Shown here: piece by piece, positions 1 through 8,015 of the stretch
Position numbering within the stretch: position 1 is the first letter of the stretch
Layout of the letters: the number at the start of each line of letters is the position of its first letter
Assembly (NCBI RefSeq): GCF_000762405.1
Contig: NZ_JRPQ01000101.1
Coordinates: forward strand, 1-37,478
Origin: Hoylesella timonensis S9-PR14
Lineage (GTDB): Bacteria; Bacteroidota; Bacteroidia; Bacteroidales; Bacteroidaceae
DNA length: 37,478 nucleotides
Reading direction: 5' to 3'
Notes under the pieces: model-generated
Seen by the model: the letters and a program-made list of their open reading frames with translations, nothing else
The model's database searches: none
What the model was told of the DNA's origin: nothing
Program-made: the position numbers and the translations under genes

Positions 1-67
1 TTGCCTATTGATTTTTTCTATTTTGCAGATTTTCAATGGTCGTTTTTTGGTAAAAGTTCAGGACAAA
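1..67. repeat. Dispersed intergenic repeat, copy 1 (inverted partner at 34806-34872)
   Basis: The first 67 bases match the reverse complement of 34806-34872 at 60 of 67 positions without gaps, counted by eye. The match stops at about base 67 on the inner side, and this copy runs into the left edge, so the full element may be longer. Neither copy lies in a credible gene. The function is unknown. Confidence 0.75.
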
Positions 68-300
68 AACCATGTTTGGACTGTGCGTTCGTTTGGTTCA
101 GGTTCAACTTCATTCCAAACTAAGTTGGGGAGTCGTTGCCATGTGTTAATTGGGACGCCCGACTCATTCGTCCGTTCAAAGACCTATCGGATGAATAGAA
201 GAGTAACCCCTCTTACTGGCTATAATGCAAAAGAGAAGCTTATCAAACTGTGTGATAAACTTCTCTTTTTGGGTTCGTAACTATTGATGAGACAACTATT
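68..300. other. Gene-free stretch left of the outer membrane protein gene
   Basis: I see no convincing gene here. A frame open from base 8 to 280 begins inside the dispersed repeat and ends inside a hairpin, and its product resembles nothing I know. The only clear structure is the stem-loop at 230-268. Confidence 0.5.
230..270. terminator. Stem-loop after the OmpP1/FadL-type gene
   Basis: A 9-bp outer stem (AAAGAGAAG with CTTCTCTTT), a 2/2 internal loop and a 5-bp inner stem (TATCA with TGATA) enclose a 7-nt loop. A T run of five (266-270) follows on the plus strand and four on the minus strand. It lies about 30 nt past the stop of the minus-strand gene, so it can end that transcript, and it could also work on the plus strand. 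Confidence 0.65.
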
Positions 301-1953
301 CTAAAAGCGATAACCTAAGGTGAGCAGCAGCTGGTGACGCTTGTTGCTGACCTTTACAGGATTTGCATAGTTGTCAATTTTATCCATTTGCAACGCTTTC
401 GTTGCCGTATTTATATAATAATAGTCTCCATAAGCATCCATGAAAGGATGGAAGTCCCCGTTTTGCGCACTATACTGGTATGCCAAATCAATATTAAAAT
501 TCTTCATTTGATAGCCAACACCCAACGTAAAGCGGTTGGTTGAATCCCAGTTCACGTAATCTGTAGCTGTGCTATAATTAGAACCATAGGAATCAATAGT
601 GCCATCCTTGTAAGCATTTGTTTGATACATGGGTGATAAATAATTATATCCTGCGCGCAAAGCTAAATTGTTGACAGGTCTAAATTCAGCACCTAATTTT
701 ACTGTAGAGACACCCTTTAACGTCTGCTTCGTATGCTCATTCATGTTAGTATCGTCACTACTGTCTTCATAATAGGAATTCGTGCGCCAGTCGTATTCAA
801 CGCCTTCGTTAACACGTGTATTCATACTTCCATAATCGGCATAATTATAACTTGCCCCCAAAGCCAAATAATTACCAACTGTATGACCAAGACTGATACC
901 GAAGTTCCATGGTGTATCAATCTTAAAGCTATAAGATTCGTTCGTTGTTCCACCGGAATAACCATACTGCATAGATTGTGAAGCGCCGAGATTGTGCCTC
1001 ATATAAGCCCTTGTGTTGATAGTCAACCTATACAATGTAGGAGAAGCAACAGACAAACCAATACGGAAAGGGCTGTTCTCAATAGGCAAGAAGATAGCTC
1101 CTAATTTGAAATCTCCTCCCATACCTGTAATGGTTTTTTCGTCATGAACCATCAAGGCAGTCAGTGGTTTGTTGGATATATCCACCAAATCCTCGACATA
1201 CTCGCCAGTTCCGGTATAATGCACATCATGAAAACCTATGGTTCCACCCAAATAGAAACGGGGACTAATGGCTCCACTCACACTTACATCGTAAGTACCG
1301 ATGTAGCCAGTATGCGCTCGTTGCATATCATAGCCTGTGGCTGTACTATAAGATACGGCGTTGTTGTGATCCACCATTAGGTTGTTATAGTACAGATTGT
1401 CCAATTGCGAGGTGAAAGGATGAGTACCGCGAATCATCCCATTCTTCGTTGTTTCCAAATTAAAGATAGAAGTACCGTCTTTTGCTCTGTCTCCATAAAT
1501 AGCTTTTAAGAACGACAGCGTGTTTTGTGAAGCATTCTTTAAGTCACCTACAGCAGATAAAATGTAATCAAAATTTCGGCTTTTGTGATAGTTCACTGCA
1601 AAATTTAGTCCGCTATTATCGCCTCTTGGATTACGCATCACATAAACAAATCCCACCTGATCAAAGCTTGCATTCGTAGGATTACCTTGTTGAAAGGCAG
1701 AGACACCCGGTTGCGACACGAAGCCAAACGACACCTCTGCACGTGATTTAGTTATCAATCCCAAACCTGCGGGATTAGAACCTATCACCGAAATGTCGGC
1801 TCCCAAAGCGTCTAACGCTCCACCCATACCTACATAACGTGCAGTACCATTAAGGTCGTTGTCTATCAATTTTGTATTCTCATAAGTCTCTTGCGCACCT
1901 ATTGTCGCTGTTCCCAACAACAATAGCGCAGACAGTATATATTTATTTTTCAT
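301..1953 (-). CDS. OmpP1/FadL-family outer membrane beta-barrel protein
   Basis: The product (550 aa from the ATG at 1953) is an outer membrane barrel of the FadL/OmpP1 or PorV-like type. This start is preferred over the upstream ATG at 1977 because it places a clean signal peptide (MKNKYILSALLLLG, cleaved near IGAQ) at the N-terminus. The mature N-terminus carries the family signature: an ARYVGMGGAL stretch followed by IGSNPAGLG, the NPAG motif typical of FadL/PorV proteins. The rest is rich in alternating aromatic and polar beta-strands and ends in LTLGYRF, with the C-terminal aromatic residue expected for BAM recognition. FadL relatives import hydrophobic compounds, while PorV is a type 9 secretion shuttle; the sequence does not decide between them. 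It lies 48 nt downstream of the Tyr-rich secreted protein on the same strand and is probably co-transcribed with it. Confidence 0.85.
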   Translation of the reverse strand: MKNKYILSALLLLGTATIGAQETYENTKLIDNDLNGTARYVGMGGALDALGADISVIGSNPAGLGLITKSRAEVSFGFVSQPGVSAFQQGNPTNASFDQVGFVYVMRNPRGDNSGLNFAVNYHKSRNFDYILSAVGDLKNASQNTLSFLKAIYGDRAKDGTSIFNLETTKNGMIRGTHPFTSQLDNLYYNNLMVDHNNAVSYSTATGYDMQRAHTGYIGTYDVSVSGAISPRFYLGGTIGFHDVHYTGTGEYVEDLVDISNKPLTALMVHDEKTITGMGGDFKLGAIFLPIENSPFRIGLSVASPTLYRLTINTRAYMRHNLGASQSMQYGYSGGTTNESYSFKIDTPWNFGISLGHTVGNYLALGASYNYADYGSMNTRVNEGVEYDWRTNSYYEDSSDDTNMNEHTKQTLKGVSTVKLGAEFRPVNNLALRAGYNYLSPMYQTNAYKDGTIDSYGSNYSTATDYVNWDSTNRFTLGVGYQMKNFNIDLAYQYSAQNGDFHPFMDAYGDYYYINTATKALQMDKIDNYANPVKVSNKRHQLLLTLGYRF

Positions 1954-2001
1954 CTCTATCCTATTATAAATACGCATATCATCTATTTTATCTCTCTTAC
2001 A

Positions 2002-2973
2002 TTATCGACGTCCGCCGCCAAAGCTACCACCTCCATGGAATCCACCAGAAGAGCCACGAGGTGTTGTGTCGCCTCCAAACGAGCCACTACCAAACGAACC
2101 GCTTGGCGTTCTTGTTGGACCTTGGAAGGTAGGCGTTGTGTTTCGTCTCCCTGAATTGGTAGGAGAGTCATATCTTGGACTTGGTCTACGAGAGCCAAAG
2201 GTTACCGTGTTGCCTGAAGAATTATACCGATTGTCATATCTTTGTACATCTCTACCATAGCGACGGTTGCGATTTGCCGAGTCATAACCACGTCCATAAT
2301 ACGGGCGAAAGTTGGAGCGATCATAGTAAGTCAGCGTACCCGTGTGACCTGTTCTATAAACATACCGCACAGGATAGCCTGCCCATCCGTAGTATCTGCT
2401 ATAATAGTACGGGCTTCCCCAGCCATATCCATAGTAGCCATACGCATAAGGATAGCCGTAACCAGCATACCAAGGGTCATACCATGGGTCGTAATAGCCT
2501 GCATAACCATAGTACCAAGGGTCATACCAGCCCCACCCTGCACGCCAATATGGATAACTGCGCCAGCGTCGGCTCGTATAGAACCAAGGGTCATAATATC
2601 CATCCCAGCGGCTCATCCGTTGGGTATAGCGATAATCATCATCATCAATCATGGTGTCGTAATACTGACCAACAAAGGTGGTATCGATATAAGTAGAATC
2701 GGGATAGATGCCTCTACCCTTTTGAAATTCTATAATATCATTGCCTTGATCATCAGAACCAATCTTTTGGTAATGACTCCAAAATTTACCATGACGATTA
2801 TATTCATCGACATCTCTATCACTACCGCTATGTGTTACCTTGCTGTCCTGGGTGACAACAGAGGAGTTAGCGACCTTTTTAGATTTTGACGGTATTAGAT
2901 ACATATCGTCCTGTGCCTGCATGCTTAATGGCATCGTTCCTATGAGCAGGGCTAACAAAGCTATCTTTTTCAT
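2002..2973 (-). CDS. Secreted Tyr/Trp/Gly-rich low-complexity protein, function unknown
   Basis: This is a 323-aa protein with a typical signal peptide (MKKIALLALLIG, cleavage near residue 20 after SMQA). Residues 22-120 are polar and charged. About 125-225 is an extreme Tyr/Trp/Gly/Pro tract made of repeated DPWY and YGYYGYG units. About 255-323 is Ser/Gly/Arg/Pro-rich and ends in a GGGSFGGGRR-like tail. No enzyme motif is visible. The composition suggests an extracytoplasmic, possibly surface-associated or assembly-prone protein; that is inference. It is the first gene of a likely two-gene unit with the barrel protein that follows. Signal-bearing proteins with such aromatic tracts recur in Bacteroidales as 'hypothetical', and I cannot give a role. 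Confidence 0.8.
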   Translation of the reverse strand: MKKIALLALLIGTMPLSMQAQDDMYLIPSKSKKVANSSVVTQDSKVTHSGSDRDVDEYNRHGKFWSHYQKIGSDDQGNDIIEFQKGRGIYPDSTYIDTTFVGQYYDTMIDDDDYRYTQRMSRWDGYYDPWFYTSRRWRSYPYWRAGWGWYDPWYYGYAGYYDPWYDPWYAGYGYPYAYGYYGYGWGSPYYYSRYYGWAGYPVRYVYRTGHTGTLTYYDRSNFRPYYGRGYDSANRNRRYGRDVQRYDNRYNSSGNTVTFGSRRPSPRYDSPTNSGRRNTTPTFQGPTRTPSGSFGSGSFGGDTTPRGSSGGFHGGGSFGGGRR

Positions 2974-3007
2974 CTTTCACTCCCTTTCTTATACATTATT
3001 TCTATTG

Positions 3008-3038
3008 CAAATGTAAACAATTAATTATTGCAAATATA
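3008..3038 (-). promoter_or_regulatory. Candidate promoter region for the Tyr-rich protein gene (two -7 boxes)
   Basis: On the minus strand two octamers fit the Bacteroidetes -7 consensus TAnnTTTG: TATATTTG (3038-3031) and TACATTTG (3015-3008). A TTTG within the first box lies only 15 nt from the second, shorter than the usual 19-21, so which box is used is unclear. Confidence 0.4.
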
Positions 3039-3045
3039 AGGAATT

Positions 3046-3087
3046 TCCCTAACTATAGGGAGGTTTTCCCTATTTTTTATACCTTTG
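3046..3087 (+). promoter_or_regulatory. Candidate prmA promoter with overlapping inverted repeat
   Basis: TACCTTTG at 3080-3087 fits the -7 consensus TAnnTTTG, 23 nt before the prmA ATG. No good -33 TTTG is present. Instead, TCCCTA (3046-3051) and TAGGGA (3056-3061) form a 6-bp inverted repeat around a 4-nt spacer where the -33 box would be, and TTCCCTA recurs just downstream. This could be an operator, but that is inference only. Confidence 0.35.
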
Positions 3088-3109
3088 TGAAATATTTTAA
3101 CTTAACAAG

Positions 3110-3976
3110 ATGAATTATAAGATAGCCAACTGTACCATTTCAGGTCAGCCTGCGCTGGTACAAACAGCAAAGGACCTTTTAGCTGATGCCTTGGGCGAAG
3201 TAGGATTTGAATCGTTTGAAGAAACACAACAGGGCTTGAAGGCTTACATTCCTGCCGAGAACTTCGATGAACAACACTTAAAAGAGGTGCTCAAAAACAT
3301 ACCTATCCAAGAGATTGATCTTACCTATCACCTTGAAGATATGGAAGACAAAAATTGGAATGAGGTTTGGGAGAATGCAGGTTTCGCACCCATTGACATC
3401 GATGAACAGCTCATTATATATGATGCAAAATCAGCATTTGTCCCAGCAACAGACCACAAAATTTATATCGGAATAGAAGCCCGACAAGCCTTTGGCACAG
3501 GTAATCACCAGACTACTCGCATGATGATTTCCATGTTACTCAAGCTAAGATTGTCGGAAAAACGTGTTTTGGACTGTGGTTGTGGTACGGGGATATTGAG
3601 CATTGCTGCCAGTAATTTAGGGGCAAACAAAGTGATAGGGTACGACATTGACGAATGGAGCGTGAACAACACCCTGCACAACGCTACGATGAACAACGTT
3701 ACCAACCTTGAAGTGTTTCATGGCAATGCACAAGTTTTATCGCATGTGTCTGGATTGTTTGATGTCGTGTTAGCGAATATCAATCGAAACATCTTACTTC
3801 AAGACATGACTTCGTTTGTTGAGTTAATGTCTCCAGGGGCAATACTGCTACTCAGTGGCTTTTATGAAGCGGACGCAAATCTGTTGATAGAGAAAGCCAC
3901 ACAGTTGGGATTAGTAGAACGCAATAGGAAAACTGAGGACGATTGGTGCTGCCTAATGTTTACTAAAGAGAAGTAA
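3110..3976 (+). CDS. prmA: Ribosomal protein L11 methyltransferase
   Basis: PrmA uses S-adenosylmethionine to trimethylate ribosomal protein L11 in the cytoplasm. The 288-aa protein has the family layout: an N-terminal L11-recognition domain (about 1-95) including NWNEVWENAGFAPI, then the linker motif AFGTGNHQTT (127-136), then a Rossmann methyltransferase domain with motif I VLDCGCGTGILSI (153-165), the acidic GYDID (177-181), and motif IV LANIN (221-225). The length is normal for Bacteroidetes PrmA. The ATG at 3110 follows a -7 box by about 23 nt, so the start fits a short leader without a Shine-Dalgarno. The gene stands alone, divergent from the secreted-protein unit and convergent with the lysozyme gene. 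Confidence 0.93.
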   Translation: MNYKIANCTISGQPALVQTAKDLLADALGEVGFESFEETQQGLKAYIPAENFDEQHLKEVLKNIPIQEIDLTYHLEDMEDKNWNEVWENAGFAPIDIDEQLIIYDAKSAFVPATDHKIYIGIEARQAFGTGNHQTTRMMISMLLKLRLSEKRVLDCGCGTGILSIAASNLGANKVIGYDIDEWSVNNTLHNATMNNVTNLEVFHGNAQVLSHVSGLFDVVLANINRNILLQDMTSFVELMSPGAILLLSGFYEADANLLIEKATQLGLVERNRKTEDDWCCLMFTKEK

Positions 3977-4054
3977 CCTTAATACGCTGATAGTCAATTG
4001 TCTATCGCTTATAAAAACATTGATTATTCAATACGGAAATGAAGTCATTGCGTG

Positions 4055-4085
4055 AATGCGGCTACCCCGCTGCGTGTAGCGCATT
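4055..4085. other. Stem-loop in the prmA/lysozyme convergent gap
   Basis: AATGCG plus CTAC (4055-4065, with one bulged G at 4061) pairs with GTAG plus CGCATT (4076-4085), giving a 10-bp stem. No U tract follows on either strand, so it is not a standard intrinsic terminator. The 214-nt gap shows no credible gene. Confidence 0.5.
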
Positions 4086-4190
4086 GACCCATATCTCTCC
4101 TCATGCGCAAGATTCACTTCGGGTATTTCAAGGTAAAAATATGACTGGAATGCGAGGTGCAATTTCACTTGGCATGAGCTGCGGATTGCC

Positions 4191-5018
4191 TTACCACATA
4201 TCCTTTTGCTGACCAATCGTCATCTTTTTCAAGTCGTAATAAGACCCATTGTAAATATTGAAATCAATATAACCCTTGATACCAGGCAACCGTCCTGCAT
4301 CCGTATGTTGCCAAAACTTCCATGCCCCTTTATACTCCACTTTCTCCACGTAGTAATGGGCTATCCAATAAGGATAATCGTCAAAGACGGGCGCACCTAA
4401 ATACGCATCCTTAAATTTATAATAGGTGTATATGATTGGCTTCACATGATACTTGTCTTCCACAATGTGAAGCCAGGTCAAAACGTCACGTTGAAACTCT
4501 TCAACGGACTTGTCTTTAGGCTTGTGTTCGACATCTAATACTGGCGGTAAGTCGCCATCCTCAAGATGAACTTGTTTCAGAAAATAATAAGCTTGTTCAC
4601 GTGCAGACGATTTGTTGCTCCAAAAATGATACACTCCTCTTAAAAGTCCATGCTTACGAGCATTGTAGAAATTGTCGTTAAAATTGTCATCGAGGCAATT
4701 AGCACCTTCTGTTGCCTTGATCATCACAAAGCGTAATGGACACCCTTTAATCATGGCATGTTTTAATAGATGCCAATCAATCTCTCCCTGATAATGGGAA
4801 ATATCTATGCCATGTATCTCATAGCCTTCTGGATAATCGGGATCACCGAAGAGAGCGCGCCATCTGAAACCTGTAGGACTGACAAAAAACTCATAAAAAA
4901 ACCACATATAGAAGAAGGCAAAGAACATACCTCCCACCCATATAACCCACCTCGGATATCGACGAAACAGTCGATTCTTAGATGTACGGCGACGCTTTCT
5001 TGTTTTATTAGGAGTCAT
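4191..5018 (-). CDS. Membrane-anchored GH25 lysozyme (N-acetylmuramidase family)
   Basis: GH25 enzymes cleave the beta-1,4 bond between MurNAc and GlcNAc in peptidoglycan. The 275-aa product begins with a very basic cytoplasmic tail (1-22, rich in Arg and Lys), then one transmembrane segment (about 24-46), then the catalytic domain. Family marks are DISHYQG (72-78), MIKATEG (99-105), GVYHFW (128-133), the catalytic LDVEH (161-165, DxE motif), PIIYTYY, and the C-terminal WQHTDAG with FNIYNG. The positive-inside rule puts the domain in the periplasm. It probably acts in cell wall remodelling rather than defence. The start is set by the basic tail plus anchor. It is preceded by a strong terminator ending only 15 nt before the ATG, so its transcription is unusual (see findings). 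Confidence 0.9.
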   Translation of the reverse strand: MTPNKTRKRRRTSKNRLFRRYPRWVIWVGGMFFAFFYMWFFYEFFVSPTGFRWRALFGDPDYPEGYEIHGIDISHYQGEIDWHLLKHAMIKGCPLRFVMIKATEGANCLDDNFNDNFYNARKHGLLRGVYHFWSNKSSAREQAYYFLKQVHLEDGDLPPVLDVEHKPKDKSVEEFQRDVLTWLHIVEDKYHVKPIIYTYYKFKDAYLGAPVFDDYPYWIAHYYVEKVEYKGAWKFWQHTDAGRLPGIKGYIDFNIYNGSYYDLKKMTIGQQKDMW

Positions 5019-5033
5019 TAAATTTAGTAATTC

Positions 5034-5085
5034 AAAAAAAAGAATCTGCTTTGCAATGCCTTATTGTACTACAAAAGCAGATTCT
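5034..5085 (-). terminator. Intrinsic terminator after pfp, just before the lysozyme start
   Basis: A perfect 12-bp inverted repeat (AAAGCAGATTCT with AGAATCTGCTTT, 5074-5085 and 5041-5052) is followed on the minus strand by seven T (5040-5034). This is a strong rho-independent terminator for the pfp transcript. The lysozyme ATG begins at 5018. Confidence 0.85.
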
Positions 5086-5097
5086 ATTTGTGGGTAT

Positions 5098-5328
5098 CTA
5101 TTCTAAACGAATAATAGGTACGCTCACTGTTTCAATGAAAATTGCATCACTACATGAACCGTTCGCCACGTCTACATGGAAACATAAACTGTCAATATTG
5201 CGTTTACTCCCAATAAACAGGTGTACAAGAAACCGATTGAGGGAAAGCGTTGTATGCAATTTACGGCAAACTTCGACCGAAGTAACACAACGATCTATGG
5301 TTGCCAACCTGAAACAGGTGCACAGCAA
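5098..5328 (-). other. Open frame between pfp and its terminator, doubtful
   Basis: This frame is open for 76 codons directly after the pfp stop and ends 12 nt before the terminator hairpin, the position expected for a gene end. Its only start is a TTG next to the pfp stop. The translation is Cys- and Val-rich and unlike anything I recognise. It may be the remnant of a gene whose 5' part was lost, or simply a pfp 3' untranslated region. Confidence 0.2.
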
Positions 5329-6969
5329 TTATTCTCGTTCTAAGCTCAAAGTCTTTGTTGTCTGGTCGCAAACCTTGCTGGGTCCCCAATACTGAATAGG
5401 ACCAGGATAAATATAACAAGTTTTCTTAGCCCACTCTTCACGATGTTCTACAAGCGTTTTGAAAGGTTTACCGTTCAAATCAACCAATGCTTTACGTATC
5501 ACAGGTTTCATTTCACCAGTGCGACGCTCCATATTCATCATCATAGTGATAGGCACACCTCCAGCTTTCCAGTCATCTGTGCAACTGGTAGTGTTCTTCA
5601 CAATTGCCATATAGCCTGTCTTTCCGTTGGCAATCAATTGGACAGCACTTGTTCCCAAAGCATAGCAATAGTCGGCATCGAAGTTAGATGGCGCTGCACA
5701 ACGACCTTCATAACCAAAGAAATGATGCAGAGGGGAGAACTTTCCGTCGTACTTTTTCTCTTTTTTCCACTGCTCCAACTTTGCAGCAACCATGTTCGAC
5801 AACAGTTTTTCGGTTTCAATGAGTGACACTTGGACATTTCCATGTGGGTCACGGTCGAGACTCAACTGACGTGCAACATCTTCAGGCAGCGTTTCAAAAG
5901 TAGAACGGTTAGCCTCTGACAGATGTTCTAAGATGTATTTGCGCTGAGCATCCTTATCCAAATCCTTGTAATCAGCACCATGTGCAGCTAACAAATCGTT
6001 GAGTTCTCCTATCAATCGTCCAATGGCAGGGATAAATTCAATAAGTCCTTCAGGGATTACAACCACTCCGAAATTGTTTCCTTCGTGTGCACGATGAGCC
6101 ACAACAGAAGCTATATTTTCCACAATCTCATTAAGAGTTTGATCCTTCTCTTGGATTTCTTCAGAAATCAAGCAAATGTTGGGTTGTGTCTGCAAGGCAC
6201 ATTCCAAAGCAATATGCGATGCTGAACGTCCCATCACCTTGATGAAATGCCAGTATTTGCGTGCCGAATTGCAATCGCGCTCAATGTTACCGATGAGCTC
6301 AGCATACGTCTTTGTTGCGGTATCAAAGCCAAATGAGGTCTCTATTTGTTCATTCTTCAAGTCACCATCAATAGTCTTTGGGCAGCCAATTACCTGAATG
6401 CCGTATTCTTTAGCAGCATAATATTCTGCAAGTACGCAGGCATTGGTATTAGAATCGTCACCACCAATAATCACTAAAGCTTTGATGTCTAACTTCTTCA
6501 GAATTTCCAAACCTTTTTCAAATTGCTCCTCTTTTTCCAACTTGGTACGTCCCGAACCAATCATATCGAATCCTCCAGTGTTACGATAAGGATCTAAGAA
6601 TTCCTTTGTGATTTCTACATAGTGATGTTCAACCAAGCCACCAGGACCCATTAAGAAGCCATATAACTGGTTTTCTGGATTGAGTTTCTTCACTGCATCA
6701 AACAGACCACTAATGACATTGTGACCACCGGGAGCTTGTCCTCCACTCAATATCACACCTACATTGAGTCGCTTGCTTTCAGTATGTTCACCAGGAACGA
6801 ACTCAACGAGAGGCATTCCATATGTATGTGGAAACAGTTTCTGAATTTCCTCTTGATCATCAACACTTTGAGTTGGTGCGCCTTCCTGAACCTTTACAGC
6901 GCCTTGGAGAGCCTTTGGCAACTTAGGCTGATAAACAGCTCTTTCAACTTGTAATGCACTTGTTTTCAT
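5329..6969 (-). CDS. pfp: Pyrophosphate--fructose-6-phosphate 1-phosphotransferase
   Basis: The enzyme reversibly phosphorylates fructose 6-phosphate with pyrophosphate to give fructose 1,6-bisphosphate, in cytoplasmic glycolysis and gluconeogenesis. The 546-aa protein is of the long PPi-PFK type. Visible motifs are GGQAPGGHN (76-84), GGDD followed by SNTNA (169-177), PKTIDGD (197-203) and MGRSASH (246-252). The Asp of GGDD, in place of the Gly of ATP-dependent enzymes, and the Lys of PKTIDGD are the accepted marks of pyrophosphate use. The late part, including HHFFGYEGR and CTDDWKAGGVPI, fits the long subfamily. The gene is divergent from the 90-aa protein gene and ends about 245 nt before a strong terminator. 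Confidence 0.93.
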   Translation of the reverse strand: MKTSALQVERAVYQPKLPKALQGAVKVQEGAPTQSVDDQEEIQKLFPHTYGMPLVEFVPGEHTESKRLNVGVILSGGQAPGGHNVISGLFDAVKKLNPENQLYGFLMGPGGLVEHHYVEITKEFLDPYRNTGGFDMIGSGRTKLEKEEQFEKGLEILKKLDIKALVIIGGDDSNTNACVLAEYYAAKEYGIQVIGCPKTIDGDLKNEQIETSFGFDTATKTYAELIGNIERDCNSARKYWHFIKVMGRSASHIALECALQTQPNICLISEEIQEKDQTLNEIVENIASVVAHRAHEGNNFGVVVIPEGLIEFIPAIGRLIGELNDLLAAHGADYKDLDKDAQRKYILEHLSEANRSTFETLPEDVARQLSLDRDPHGNVQVSLIETEKLLSNMVAAKLEQWKKEKKYDGKFSPLHHFFGYEGRCAAPSNFDADYCYALGTSAVQLIANGKTGYMAIVKNTTSCTDDWKAGGVPITMMMNMERRTGEMKPVIRKALVDLNGKPFKTLVEHREEWAKKTCYIYPGPIQYWGPSKVCDQTTKTLSLERE

Positions 6970-7023
6970 TTTACCTTTTTGTTATGTATGAATAATACGT
7001 ATTGTAAATCTTTTTACTGAATG

Positions 7024-7055
7024 CAAATTTACTCTTTTTCTTTGAGATATAGAAA
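7024..7055 (-). promoter_or_regulatory. Candidate pfp promoter
   Basis: On the minus strand TAAATTTG (7031-7024) fits the -7 box TAnnTTTG, with a near-consensus TTTC 20 nt upstream (7055-7052). It leaves a leader of roughly 50 nt before the pfp ATG at 6969. Confidence 0.4.
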
Positions 7056-7094
7056 CATTTAAATGATAAAACATGTTATTTTAAGAGCAAGACG

Positions 7095-7124
7095 TTGGTG
7101 TTACGGATTATTTTTTTATCTTTG
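7095..7124 (+). promoter_or_regulatory. Candidate promoter for the 7167-10612 gene cluster
   Basis: TATCTTTG (7117-7124) is a perfect -7 box, with TTGG 18 nt upstream (7095-7098). It lies about 40 nt before the first ATG of the cluster. Confidence 0.5.
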
Positions 7125-7166
7125 AACTTTGAAATCATCAACAACAAACTATAAAGTTATCAAGAT

Positions 7167-7439
7167 ATGGCTAACAAAAGAGATTTAAAGCGAACGATTA
7201 ATTATACTTGTAGTGACTTGTTCGCAGAGTGTATTGCGGCATCCCTATATAGTGGTAAACCTGCCAAAGACGATGTGGATGCACTGTTGAAGTCCATTTT
7301 GATGGTACACAATCAGTTCATACGACGTGTATCACATCCAGAACCAGGCATGGAGCAAAAGAAATATTATCAAAACTTGGCGAAAGAATTTGACAAATCT
7401 GTTGCAGAAATTGTCGATCAGATTGCTAACATTTATTAA
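7167..7439 (+). CDS. Small conserved Bacteroidales protein, function unknown
   Basis: The 90-aa product is soluble, without a signal peptide or membrane segment. It is largely predicted helix (for example DLFAECIAASLYSG near 16-29 and EFDKSVAEIVDQIANIY at the end), with a conserved-looking HNQFIRRVSHPEPG in the middle. I do not recognise a named domain. It follows a good promoter box and its stop touches the start region of the acyltransferase gene, so it is probably translated with it. A helical adaptor or regulator is possible but not shown. Confidence 0.75.
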   Translation: MANKRDLKRTINYTCSDLFAECIAASLYSGKPAKDDVDALLKSILMVHNQFIRRVSHPEPGMEQKKYYQNLAKEFDKSVAEIVDQIANIY

Positions 7440-7454
7440 TTGAACATTATTTCT

Positions 7455-8015
7455 ATGCTGAACAAACTATGTGGCTGGTTGTTGTATCATGTCATGGGCT
7501 GGAAGAAAGTAGTTACTGTAGAGCATCCAAAGAAATACATTATTTGCTTAGCCCCACACACAAGCAACTGGGACTTTGTGATAGGACAGCTTTATATGCA
7601 TGCAGAAGGGATGAAATCAAACTTTCTCATGAAGAAGGAATTGTTTGTAGGACCCCTCAAAATCATCTTCAAAAAGATGGGTGGAATACCTGTGTGGCGA
7701 TCCAAACATACCAGTTTGACAGACCAATTAGCTGCAATAGCCAACAAACGTGATACGTTCCAATTGTGTATCACACCAGAAGGAACGCGCTCATTAAACA
7801 CCGAATGGAAATTAGGCTTTTACTATATTGCCCTCAAGGCGAACATTCCTATCCTCTTATACGGTGTAGACTTTGAACAAAAGAAAATACAATGCACAAA
7901 GATGTTGATGCCTACAGGTGATATAGAACATGAAATGAAAGAAATCAAACAATATTTCGTCGGTTTTAAGGGTAAGCATCCAGAGAAATTTTCAACGGGA
8001 GATCTCTCAGCATGA
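7455..8015 (+). CDS. Lysophospholipid-type 1-acyltransferase (PlsC family)
   Basis: PlsC-family enzymes transfer an acyl chain to a glycerol phosphate or similar acceptor at the inner membrane. The 186-aa product shows the family motifs HTSNWD (35-40, the HX4D catalytic pair) and PEGTRS (108-113), with a hydrophobic N-terminus (GWLLYHVMGW). The length is short, as in the Bacteroidetes 'acyltransferase' subgroup, so glycerol phosphate is not certain as the acceptor; an aminolipid or ornithine lipid role is possible. The ATG at 7455 is chosen; an in-frame TTG at 7440 abuts the stop of the preceding gene and is an alternative. The stop overlaps the next gene by 4 nt (ATGA), which suggests translational coupling. 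Confidence 0.85.
   Translation: MLNKLCGWLLYHVMGWKKVVTVEHPKKYIICLAPHTSNWDFVIGQLYMHAEGMKSNFLMKKELFVGPLKIIFKKMGGIPVWRSKHTSLTDQLAAIANKRDTFQLCITPEGTRSLNTEWKLGFYYIALKANIPILLYGVDFEQKKIQCTKMLMPTGDIEHEMKEIKQYFVGFKGKHPEKFSTGDLSA

Noticed and set aside
8..280. 90-codon frame on the plus strand at the left edge
   Set aside because: It begins inside a dispersed non-coding repeat, ends within a hairpin, and its product has no recognisable features.
2175..2889. Long plus-strand frames opposite the Tyr-rich protein gene
   Set aside because: They are antisense shadows of the repetitive codons; only the minus-strand frame has a signal peptide and a sensible start.
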